A DNA stretch of 64,000 nucleotides, taken from positions 69,121,376-69,185,375 of the forward strand of contig OZ024890.1 in the NCBI GenBank assembly GCA_964017195.1, written 5' to 3'. This DNA is from Siderastrea radians (taxonomy: Eukaryota > Cnidaria > Anthozoa > Scleractinia > Rhizangiidae). This document shows positions 1 through 10,900 of the stretch, in pieces. The translations under genes and the position numbers were made by a program. Each line of letters opens with the position of its first letter. Position 1 is the first letter of the stretch. The notes beneath the pieces were generated by a model. The model did no database searches. It saw only the letters and a list, made by a program, of their open reading frames with translations, and was not told the origin of the DNA.

Positions 1-2084
1 GTAATCATCTCATTTTCCGACATGCTTGTGAGGTACTTATTTTCTTTGCGCTTGGCTTTTATTTTTGCCAAGCCTAGAGCAGACTAAGAGGTCAACATTA
101 CTTATCATTCACTAATACAACATTAATTACTTCTCACATCAAGAAAGAATAAAAACTTTCTTAAAGGTTTTATTTCTCATTACTTTCACTGTGTTATCAT
201 TCTGTCAAGAGTTTTATTATTTTGTTAAAGTTTGTTTCAGCAAAACCAGGACTGAAACGGAGGACACATTTTTATGGAATGCAAATATGGTGGCAACCAA
301 CCTCGCCTCAGTTGCAGTCTAATATAAGTCATCAAATGCTTATCCCAAACCGTTTGCAGATCTAGTACCCACAGTGGTAACCCTAAACTGGAGTCCAATC
401 CAACAAGATAACCATGATGCTGAGAATGTTGACAATGAAAATTAATTAAAAAGACTAAAATTGTGCAATGTCCAATTATTTTACAAATAAAAACATTTGG
501 AACATTAGGAAATAATAGGAAATAAATCCCCACCCCCTTCAAATAATGCCTCCTGCCCCCAGATATTATTCAACAAAATATGGTAAATCTATCGTTGGTT
601 TGTCTCACAATCAAGACGAGTCAATATAAAAAGCCTGTTGTTGACATTATAGGGAAGTTTGCAGTCCTTTATTTTTACAGATATATTTTGTTTTTGTTGT
701 CCAGCATTCAGTTTTGCTTTTTTTCCTTTCATCACAGAGCAGCCTAATGGCAACCATCTTGTTGTGTACTAGTGATGGGTTCTCAAGGCCCCTAGAGTTT
801 CTAAAGGACTTTGTTGTGGTCAAATAATCAGTTACTGCTTGTTTAAGTCATCTCCTTGCTATCTTTGAGAAGTATAAGTTAAGAGACAGGCATCGGACAT
901 TTCAGCGGACACTCTGCTCTTTATTACAAGTTCAGAGATTGAAATGACTTCCATAGTCCAGTTTGTCATATAGGATCAAGCTGTATGTTAATCCTGCATT
1001 TTTACATAGTTCATTAATCTTATGAATAACTAGGAATAAATGGGTCTAGAACTAAACTATAAATATGCTAACAGTGACAACGATACAGAAATTATACTGG
1101 TACTAGAGTCAAAGCCAGCAATATTGTAGCATTATTCTTTGTCATTTTGCCATCCCACCCTGGCTACCTGGGCAAGCAATGTTGTTTGCAGCCATAAGAT
1201 GATGTTACCAATGATAGTACTCAGTTAAATCAATGATTTATTAGTGACACCAATGATCAATTAATGACCAAACTTTTGAGGCAATTAATTAGTCATTGAT
1301 TGTTCAATGAGTATTTGAAAGTGAACATACAAAAAATCATACGAGAACTGCAGATAAAAAAAATTAATAAAGGAAAGACCATCGCAGTTGTGTACAGAAC
1401 TTGAGCAGTTTCAAAAGAACTGAATATTGACAACATTGAATATTGGAAACACATTCTCAGTGGGGTGTAGTGCTGGGTGTGCTGAACTCTCGATCAGAAG
1501 ATTGGAGGGTGAGTGTTCAAGACCTGGTCTTTGTATTGCGTTGTGTTCAGCAAGAAACTTGTCCTAAGGAACACAACACTTTATCTATTGATTCAGGTGT
1601 ATAGTGGCCAGCTAACCACAGGGATCCCTCATATCAGACCAGATCAGAATCACTGCATGCTTGGCAAGGCTGCCACTTATATTTTTTGTACACGTGGTGA
1701 GGCTTGAGTGGGGTCTAGAACTGAAGCCGCCATTTTGAATGGAAGGTCTGGAACCAAAAAAGCCTTCCAAAACCTCTTGTAACTCTAGTTAATTTATTAT
1801 TCTTGTCACGCAACCAGAAGCTCCAAAGAATCTCCAAACTTTCGACCTCCTCATTTCTCCGTTCCAGACCTCACACCATCTGAAAGCGAATAAATTATTC
1901 ACTGAACAACAATTTGATGTAAGGGTCCCTGTGGCTAACTATTAAAGGAATCTGCCCTATTAAAATAACCCTTTTTTATTATTTATAAATATTGTTTATA
2001 ACTGTTACATGGCTAACTGAGTAATGGAGGGAAAAGACTGTTAAAATCTCGGACTGACAAATTAGATTGTTCATCATGTTTCTA
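1..2084. other. AT-rich intergenic DNA without a recognisable gene
   Basis: No open frame here resembles a known protein. The longest minus frame (237-542) has no domain signal. Short reiterated words based on caatgat/attaatga occur at about 1190-1310. A tRNA-like SINE candidate lies at about 1455-1620 and is listed separately. Otherwise I see nothing. Confidence 0.5.
1455..1620 (+). repeat. possible tRNA-derived SINE (degenerate)
   Basis: The stretch has a tRNA-like layout: a G-rich start with an A-box-like word, then a B-box-like word (gtgttcaagacc) about 35 bases later, followed by unrelated tail sequence. The B box departs from the GGTTCRANNCC consensus, so an old SINE copy is likelier than a working tRNA gene. 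No cloverleaf could be confirmed by eye. Confidence 0.35.
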
Positions 2085-2713
2085 TCATGATTCCTCCACG
2101 TTCAAAAAATGATGTTTAATATCCTCAAATATGATTTCTGCCATTCTATCATATCCAGCTGGGGAAAAATGAGCTGCATCGTCCCAGAATTTCCTGCGGT
2201 CTTCTTCACTAGAGAGTTGTGTGGCAACTTGATTGATAAGTCAGACACAATCATTTTAGCACCACAATCTTGAACGTAATTCTTCAACGTAAGTTCGTTC
2301 ACTTTCGAACGTTTCTCTCTCATTACCGTAAAGCTCTCGTCCAAACCCGTTTCCGGTATGGTCACTGCTACAGATACTGGGCAATGCTTTAAAGCTATTT
2401 CATGTAGCGATCTCAAGCGTTGAAACAAAGGCTCTCCGTCTTTATCAATGGAACGGGCAAGATCGTTTGTGCCTCCAAGAATAATCGCGAGATCGAAAGG
2501 TCCTTCCTTGTCCAAAACAACAGGTAGCCTCGCGTTCATTTGCGCCGAGGTTTCTCCACTAACACCCCTGTTCACGATATGGAAAGACCTGGATTTGAAA
2601 ACGGATTGCAGAAGGCTTTGCAGTTTGTACGTATAGGGATGAAATTTCTCTCCAAAACTACACCAACCTTCAGTCAAACTATCACCAAAAGCAAGAATGC
2701 GGAAAGCGGCCAT
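2085..2713 (-). CDS. SGNH/GDSL-type esterase, intronless, with a frameshift near the C-terminus
   Basis: A serine esterase of the SGNH hydrolase family; family members cleave ester bonds of lipids or carbohydrate esters, substrate unknown here. The ATG at 2713 starts MAAFRILAFGDSLTEGW, which carries catalytic Ser block I (GDS). Block II Gly (NRGVSGET), block III Asn (GGTND) and block V Asp/His (DDAAHFSPAGYD) follow. Block V is in a different frame from the rest: the first frame runs on to 2102, while the family-like C-terminus is read in another frame and stops at 2085-2087. The shift lies near 2218-2226 in a caca dinucleotide run. This is a real null allele, a young pseudogene or a one- or two-base assembly error; everything else is intact. 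About 200 residues, a normal length for the family. A short transposon sits about 120 bp upstream. Confidence 0.8.
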
Positions 2714-2831
2714 CTTGGAGGGAGAGAGTGGAACGGGGAGCAATAAAACGGAGCGGGAATTGGGAACGAATAAGTACAAAAGCGAGCCAGTGATTGGTTA
2801 AAAATTTCGCGCCGTTTTTGTTCGGCTCCTC

Positions 2832-3363
2832 TAGGCCTTGCTACAAAAATCCGGACTTTTTTCGGGATTTTTAAAGCTTCACGAGACTTTTAGAATACTA
2901 TAGGATTTTTAGAGACTTGGAGGGATTTTTAGAGATTTTGGTGAATGTTTTCAAGGGTGTTTGTTTAATTGTCACAAAAAAGCTTGAAACTTGGAAAAGT
3001 TTCGTCACAAACGATCCTGAAGCCTTTGTTTGCAATGTTTTGTTCCCCCCTCACAGTATCCGTCAGTGGTTTTACCCATACTCCAGCATTCCTTGCTGTT
3101 AGTGAGTTCAAAATGGCGAGCTTAGCAGAGCTTGTTCGCCTTGTTGATTTGGCTGAGACTGAGGGCGCTAACAGAAAGCCTACCAATGCCATAGAATTTT
3201 CACCACAGGTAGCCCAGTTTTTTTAAATATCATAGGACTTTTAGAGATTTTTAGGACTTTTTATGGGATTTTTAGAGGTGAAACCGGAGATTTTTATAAC
3301 ATTTTTCGAGAAATTCCGGAAAGATTTTTAGGCCATTTTTCGGGATTTTTGTAGCTAGGCCTA
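2832..3363. mobile_element. hAT-like TIR element, 8-bp target duplication
   Basis: Ends TAGGCCTTGCTACAAAAATC (left) and the reverse complement of a close variant (right, 3337-3363). Flanks GGCTCCTC (2824-2831) and GGTTCCTC (3364-3371) differ at one base and read as an 8-bp target site duplication, the hAT size. The subterminal parts repeat a ggatttttagaga motif many times. No transposase frame. The middle (about 2935-3215) is unlike the ends and may be captured sequence. Confidence 0.6.
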
Positions 3364-5037
3364 GGTTCCTCCCGTTCAAAACTTGAAAATAATCAAATTT
3401 TCTCTTCAAAGCTAAAGAGCGACCAGAACTGGAAATTACATTGTAGTTTGAAAGATAAAGGAAGCGATATTCAACTTTAGAATCCACATTATCGAAAAGC
3501 CAAGGTAAGGCGAGGATGATAGCGTTTTTCATTTGTTTTTACAGTTTGTTTTTGTCGCGTTGTGAGGGCGCTAATCACGCAATCATGTTTTTGAAAAAGT
3601 TTTGAACAAAGAGCTCTTCGAGTTACGTTATTTTACCTGCTTTGTCGACGTCTGACACTTAAGAAAACTGTACATAAAGATGCAATTTCGAAGTTTCCGT
3701 GTACCAAGCACTGATTTATGGCGAGGAAAGTCCTCATTTTTATAATTTTTCTACAAAACACGAGTAAAAACATTCGTGTTCAACACTTGACGACTTGTAA
3801 GAATTTAAATTTCAATCAGAGCAAGAAATTCTCAGTTCTGCTTCCTTTCCGCCGATAAACGATTAAATTGTGATACTAAACTATATGCGATTTGAGACGG
3901 TAACTCTGCATTATATTGCCGGACGACGTTGGACGGCAATTCTGCCTTATTTTGACGTTCTTGTTGACCAGAAGAATTATTGTTCTTATAGTTGTTTGCC
4001 ACAAAATTTCCTTAATGGACATCTTTGTTTTTTATCAGCTAGTAGTTACACCTCTTTACTCAGCGGCAGGAGCATATCACGTCATGGCAGAACTTGAAAG
4101 TTGACTGTTGCGCATGGCCATTCTCTTTCCGTGTTCAGTGAAAGGGATCTTTAATCATGTCATAGATTGTGTACCATAAACGTGTAAAGTGATTAAAATA
4201 TACAATTCGTTTTCAGGTAAGTTTACCCACTTGTGCCCTGAAGCCGGTAAATCCGGCGGGCAGCCTGACTCAACTATCGCAAAGGACCAACGGAACCTGG
4301 AAGTTTACAAATAAATAACGCCCGTGGACACGCCCGTGTCGAAAGTTATTTTCAAAAGCTTTTTACTCTACTCTGGAGTAAGAATCTTCTGGAGTAAGAG
4401 TCTTCTCACTGGTAAATTAAACTGTTTCTAGAGCTTTATCTCATGGTAAAATTTCCAAAGATTATTTCCAAAGGAAACAGGAAAAAATATTTTGTTTTGG
4501 AACAGAATTAAAAGAAACAATGGTACGACATTTGAAAGAATTCGAAACAGCAGTGGAATATGGTTCGTCGTTTTTTTCCGGCAAAGTTCTACCAATGAAA
4601 TGCTTTTCGTTTCTTAGATGTACATACAATCTTAAGCTTCAAACAATAAAACATTACATATACGTGTTTCTTTTTAATTCTAAATAATAATGAAACCGGA
4701 CGCAACATCTTGTATTTTCACTGATCAAGAGAAGTGAGTTTTCGTGGTGCTGTCTGTTTTTATAAAAACTTTACAGATGCGTTTATCTAAATTAAATTAG
4801 TCAAGATAGAAATAGTTCCTGTCCGGTTTACAAGAACTTTTTTTGCTATCTTTTCCGTTCGCTTTAAGCGAATTTCCTTTGATAAGAGTGTTCTACAATT
4901 AAATTAAAACACAAGTTAAAGTAAGTAAGATAGTTAATATTTACCACCAAAAGTTTTTATCAACTACGCTTAAAATTGATGCATGGAATGAGTAGATAAA
5001 TTAATAAATAAAACTTTTGAAGTGTTCAAAGTTCATT
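3364..5037. other. intergenic DNA, nothing recognised
   Basis: No coding signal with family resemblance. Frames at 3870-4104 have no domain. A GC-richer patch at about 4210-4330 was inspected for RNA genes without result. Confidence 0.4.
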
Positions 5038-6653
5038 TTAAGACAGCATCTGCAACAAGAGAAGCACTTGCTCTCCTAAACTTTGAAGCTCAGGAAACAG
5101 TTCATATTCACCATCGCAGTCGTCATCTGATTCAGAATCAGAGACGTCAGGAACGCAGAAATCAGGGTCATCTACACAGGGTGAAAGAAATGTGGAGTTG
5201 TTCCATTAGAGACACAAGCTCTGTCATGGAGGATGTGGCCGGTAATGACTCCTGATACATGTCCATTGACTCTTCAGCTGGCTGTACCTTTAAGGGTGTG
5301 ACTGGCAATGGTCGTTTAGCAGTCACCATTTCTCCCAGTACTCCCTGGACTGCAGCTTGTTCTTGGTTTGTAGCTAGCAATGGAATGTTTTCTTTCGCTG
5401 GTTCTTGATTTCCTTTCATTAGCTGTCCAGATAATGGTGAAACAGGTTTCAATCCCACTGCCATCATTTTTCGCTGCCTTACCTGAGCACGCGAATGGAG
5501 AACTGCTTTAGATGCCTTTTTCTGGGTTAACTTTCTCGAACTTGAGGGCGCTGGCATTTTGAAGCGGTGATGTACCTCAACCGGTTCGTTCCGTCGTTTC
5601 TTTGCGGATTGTCTGGCGATACTAATTCACTGGAACAGCCAACGCGTGGAGCATTTCTTCTTTTCCTCCCTTTGTTAACACCGAAAGACGTGTCCTCACT
5701 TTCTCGCGTAGCACCTTTCTTATCCATGCCGACTTGATTAGAGCAGTAGACTTTCGCAGGTTTGCTTCTTTGCTTCTCTTTGTTAATAACAAATGACGAG
5801 CGCTCAGTTTCTTGAGATGTTAGTGTCTTGATGTGATCTAAGCCGACTTGATCTAAACAGCCAACGCTCACAGCTTCGTTTCTTTTCTTCCTTTTTTCAG
5901 CACGGAGTGAAGAGCGCTCAGTTCCCCCAGATACATTAACTTGGTTGGCTCCGCTGTTTTGACGAATTACGCCCACGCGGGAGCAGGGGACGATGTTGAC
6001 CGATTCTGCACGCGAGGCTGTTTCTGAACTATCACTCCTCGATTAGTGCACGGTGGAGCTTTTGTGGTTTCACGGCTTTGATCTTTACTTCCCTTTACTG
6101 CGCAAAGCTGGTTATCTCCCCTCACAACTTCACTGGTTACTCGGTCATTTAAATCTGATAAAGAAGCATCACCCTTGACACAGTCCTGCCTTTTATGGTC
6201 ATAAGGAAGAGCAGTCTTACGAGAATAAACCCGCAAAGGAGCGCATGATCTTTGAAGAGTCAAGTCTCTTAACAAAAGTTCTCCAATCGTAGGACTCTTC
6301 ACTGTTGAAGTCACAGCAATTCCATTGTTGATGCTTGTCTTAATAGATGTTGCCTTTTTCTTTTCGCTCAAAGGCTTCAGACTGTTCTTCGTTTGACGGC
6401 GACCGTCTACATCTTCCCCTTTTATGAAGGCTACAAATAAGCCACCTTTATCCCACACGGAAGCTGGATCATCCTTGTAGATTTCATTGAACAAATCCAA
6501 CTCGCGCTGAACGTAAGCACACAACTTTTCTACAGCACATAGGAATACTTTCACAACACATACCAACGCCGTGACAACAGCAATCACGACACACGGAACA
6601 ACGAGAGCCGCAATAATGACGCAGTTGCGTATGATTGACCTTTCGCCATCCAT
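5038..6653 (-). pseudogene. unrecognised membrane-anchored repeat protein split over several frames
   Basis: I do not recognise this protein. Three long minus frames follow each other with short overlaps: 6653 to 5967 (start MDGERSIIRNC), about 6042 to 5527, and about 5620 to 5168; a fourth acidic segment (DDPDFCVPDVSDSESDDD) runs to a stop at 5038-5040. The first frame has one hydrophobic segment near residues 11-40, suggesting a membrane anchor. The second holds three imperfect repeats of about 36 residues, each with an ERSS/DTSF-like start, a basic K/R run and a C-x-x-(Q/E)-(V/L) motif. The third contains an AKENIP stretch (possible KEN degron) and PLPVTPLK. Overlaps are too short for introns, so small indels in one reading frame fit best: pseudogene, sequencing error or, less likely, frameshifting. 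Basic and acidic composition stays consistent across the joins. Confidence 0.45.
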
Positions 6654-7535
6654 CTTTGACCGCCACTGCGTCAACCATCTAAACGGATTTGTTTTTTCTG
6701 TTCCTTTGTGACGATTTTCCTGTTCGTCTATTCCGTCATATTTTGGAGCTCGCGCGTGAATTCGAATGCACGCGCTCTTTGACAGGTGTACTCTTGTGCG
6801 CTCAGGTGCAGTATAATCTTGACTATCTTATACATTTTGCCGTAGTTTTATTCAATTAATTTTTTCCTTCACTGATTTTGGTAAAATTCTGAAAGTGGCG
6901 TCATTTAACCCAGCTGTTTTATATTATTACAAAATTCGTGAGACTAATTTGTACGTGAATGGAATTTCTAGTGATCGGAATTTCGCGGTTCCCACGATAG
7001 ATTACCAGTAAATCCGGAACACCCGGTCGCCCTTGCATACATACATCGTCGGAGCGAGAGTTTGCCCTGACACTCGAAACGCCAGCTTTTGAATTTCTCT
7101 ACGATGAACAATCTGCCTTATCAACTGCGTTGATAAATTCAAGTTTCGTTGTTATATTCCCACCGACGCAGCACTAATAAAACTAATCCTTAATTCAAAA
7201 ATACAGTTCTTTATTCATCTTCCTTGATAACAAGATGGCGATGATTGTACTTTGTGATTATAAAGCCTCTGGAATCTCCGTCTTTGCTTGCCTAGTCAAT
7301 GATCGTTCACGATCCTAAGAAGACGACATCTTACACTGTAACAATGCAAAAGATTAACTGGTTAGAGATACGAAATTATCTGCGTCGAATTTAAAGCGCC
7401 AGAGTCCCTTTCACGCTGCAATGTGTACCAGCGGATGTTTTCGTCCCAGACAATTTTTTGTTAGCAACAGAGCTTGTTGCAGTATTTCTGGAGGTGCGTT
7501 TCCCCCAAACACCTTCCGCTGTTATGGTCCTGCAT
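6654..7535. other. intergenic DNA between the split locus and DPH2
   Basis: No coding or RNA signal was recognised. A degenerate tandem repeat begins at the right end. Confidence 0.35.
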
Positions 7536-7920
7536 TAACTGGAGGTACTTTCTTGATTCAGTTCCCTCTCTGGGTAGAACTCGGTGGGTTCACTTATTTT
7601 GGGTCCATCTCTTTATTTCTCTTAGCACTTTAAAGGTCTTTTAACTGGAGTTGCTCTCCCTGTTGTTAAGACTCAGTTCCATCTCTAGACAGAACTCTGT
7701 AGATTCACTTAGTTTGGGTCCATCTCTTTATGTCTCTTAGCACTTCAAAGGTCATTAACTGGAGGTGCCCATATGTTCCTTGCTATTAAGATTCAGTGCT
7801 ATCCCTGGACAGTGCTCTGTGGGTTCACTTGATTTGGGTCTACCTCTTCATGTCTCTAAGAACTTTAAAGGTTACTGAGTGGAGGTGCTTTCAGTGGTGT
7901 CTTGATTCAGCCCCCTCTCG
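7536..7920. repeat. degenerate tandem repeat, units of about 106-120 bp
   Basis: The word ggaggt (or ggagtt) recurs at 7541, 7647, 7761 and 7881, and each unit repeats a cagttcc..ctctggacag..gggttcactt..tttgggtc..catctctttatgtctctta..actttaaaggt layout. Spacings are 106, 114 and 120 bp. The last, partial unit runs into the terminal coding exon of DPH2. Confidence 0.85.
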
Positions 7921-10900
7921 TGCGTGTACCCAGCAGCAATGCCCTCTCTTCCCTCCACTGCTTTTGTCACAGGCGTTTCACCTAGCTTCTGCTCCAACCC
8001 TCTCCACGATCTTGATGCAAGGTACTCCGCTAAATCAAAAGACAACTCTGTGAGTCCTAAGTTCGAATTGTTCCACATTATTCCAATTGATCAACATTAG
8101 TCTAATTTTTCAACATTTTTATTACTTGACAACTGTTACTGAACGACTCCTACGTAGCAAAATAGTGAACATTCTATCATGATCATGTGTTGAATATTGA
8201 CATAGGTCATGAAATATTAACATGCGTCCAGTTTTATCATACATCGCTATTATTTACGTGGGTATCCCGTTCGCGTTTCCGCAGGAATGCTTTACCAAGC
8301 AAAACGAAAATGACGCCGATCACAGGTTAATTAGACTACGAATAGTCCCTCCTTTTTCTTAAGGATGGCCGAGCAAGAAGAACACGGGATGCGCGCGAAA
8401 AGTCGGCGGCCGCGTGGAAACGTGACTTGCGTGGACACGGCAACCGACTTTCGCGCGCGTTCATATTCTTTCGCGCGCGTTCATAATATGAACGCGCGCG
8501 CAAGTCGGTTGCCTATCCCTGCCTGGCAATTGCCTGCCCTGCCTGCCTGGTTGCCTATCCCTGCGGTTGCCTATGCCTATCCCTCGTTCCCAGGGTCTCT
8601 CTTCTTCTCTTCCCCTGAGGCGAGATTAGGGGCGAGAGAGGAAGGGAAGAAGAGAGACCCTGGGAAAGAGGTTGTCCCTGAGCAGAAGGGGGAACTGCTC
8701 GTAGTCTACGGTGAATTCAATATGTTTAACGCCAGGAGACCAAGAGGGAAACATGAAGCAATTTTTCAGGGTGGGAGCAAGTCAGTACATTGTTCAGCAT
8801 TTGATAGTCAACAAAATGCTGAACAGAGAGCTGTTTCCTGTACCTTTCGCTTGATATTTTCACCAGTCCGCAAGCGAAACTTAATGGACTATGACATGAT
8901 GATGATGATGCGACGATGTAGTGTACCCTAAGCTCAAAACACAAAATAACATACTAGATTTAACAACTAACAACTAATCTGGGAAATGAAAAAAAGTCTC
9001 AACCTGCGGAGGTGTGGTGTTGAGTTGATAGAGTCGTTTCCTGATTCCGCTCAACCAGCGATGTGGAAGAGAACGCTGAAAAAAAATGGCAACAAAAAAC
9101 ACGTCAAACGGAAATAAAATAGTGAAAGAAAATAAATGAAATGATCACACATGTTAATTGCAGGTCGAAGGGTAGATAAAAGGTTCTCGCAGTGTTGTTA
9201 GCCAAATCCGCAGTTGTAAAGAAAGCCTAAAAAAATTCAGGTTTGAACGGAACTCGAACCCACGACCTTGCAATACTGGGGCAATGTTCTTATCAAGTCA
9301 ACTGCGAACTGGTCAATTTGTCAGTTCGTATAATACCCGAAGTTGGTGAATAAGTGGCGGAAAGTGAGTGCGCAAAAGTTTCATGTGTGTAAAATGCGCG
9401 GAAGAGTTCGATTAATGAATGCCAGTAAGCAATTCCTGGGGTTTTCTGGACGTAGGAAGAGTTAAGTTGTTTGCTTTTCTTGGTTGCTCACGCTGCAACC
9501 TTCGCCTGGCCAGAAAGTAAAAAGCTCTTTCAATGCGCAGAAAAGCCAGTGAACACTTGCTACACAGGATAGAGTTAAAGATCTGTCAGTTATGTTAGCA
9601 ACTTCAAAAGCGCGAAATTGAAGAAAACCTGAAAAAGGCTTTCTTCAACTACTAAAGGAGCTGAAAGTCTTAAATGATGGTGGAGTAGCTTTGGCGGTGA
9701 AAAATAAAGCTTTTTGATGGTCGAAGGTTAAGTTTTACATACTTCTAACATTTACGATTCTCTATTAGTTACGATTTGATCTTGTTTCGCGACACCACGA
9801 CACATTGCTTTTTGCAGTGAACACACCTGTCTCCTTAGATGAACTGTAAGTTGGTCTCAACTGTCCAGTTACCAGGGATACATCTGGAATATCACTGGAC
9901 TCGTCCATACCCTGTCAAATAATAAACTAGTCAGTAAAAAAAGCGACTGATATAAAAAGTACAGTTATAGACTTCGCATGTAACCTTTTTGTACCGAAGA
10001 GTGGCTAGCTTTGAATTAAAAAAAACTCCCCGGCAGGTTTCATTTAGAAAATTTATAGAGGTTTAGCATCGCGTTTATGGCAAACGGAAAACGGCAGAAA
10101 TAACCACGTGTCCATTAATTTTCCTGCTTTTGCAGTTTGTCGTTTCCACGTGAAGGTGAGTACTTTCATAGAAGACACTTAACGAAAATTATTCTGTACT
10201 ATTCTCATATACTTATTTATTATTCTGAGGACATGTATTTACCATAAACGTGATGTTAAAGATCTCTAATATCGCAAAACCAACAGCACTATATGAAGAT
10301 AGTACTCAGTAGCTTTAATTTAGTGGACACACTCCAAAGGACCGTTTGCACAGACGACCAGTTAATTTTATCCTCGCGGGCATCACGCGCTCTGCTTTTT
10401 ATAACGCCGCCCAACATTTCAAAATCGTATGGAAATCACCGACACGTCCGTGTTGTTTGTCAACTTTTTCAAAGTGGACATTTCAGAAGATTTCTCAAGT
10501 TTGGTAGTCTTAAAGAGCCGAAAGCTTTTAACAAATGCGTCGTACCTCCTCTTCTAGTTCAACTGAAGCACTGCCGCCTGTGAATTGAAAAGAAAAGTAT
10601 CTTTTATGATACTCAAAAAGCTGTTGTTAGGCCTCAACAACGGAAACTAACTCTGAAAGGAATTTTTGCCACATTGATCTACACAAAACTGGTTGCAGCA
10701 ATTGACTGGAGCGATCTTATTCTATTCCTTCATCTCTTGCATTGAAGTTGGTCTCTAAGGAATTAACGTAAAGGCTGGGGATTTGGACACATCATTAAAC
10801 CAGTTATCCTTGCAATAACAAGTTGAACTTAAACCTGGTAAAAGTTCTCTGAAATCTGTAATGTAGTCTCCTGTCCACTCACGCGCCCTAAAAACGAGAA

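Noticed and set aside
237..542. 101-codon minus frame near the window start
   Set aside because: No domain or repeat signal; mixed composition typical of random open sequence.
8365..8931. 188-codon plus-strand open frame starting MAEQEEHG
   Set aside because: It crosses two inverted repeats and ends in a low-complexity Met run; it has no domain and lies antisense in a DPH2 intron.
9155..9335. Possible tRNA gene on the minus strand
   Set aside because: B box is good but the A box and acceptor stem are not; fits a SINE.
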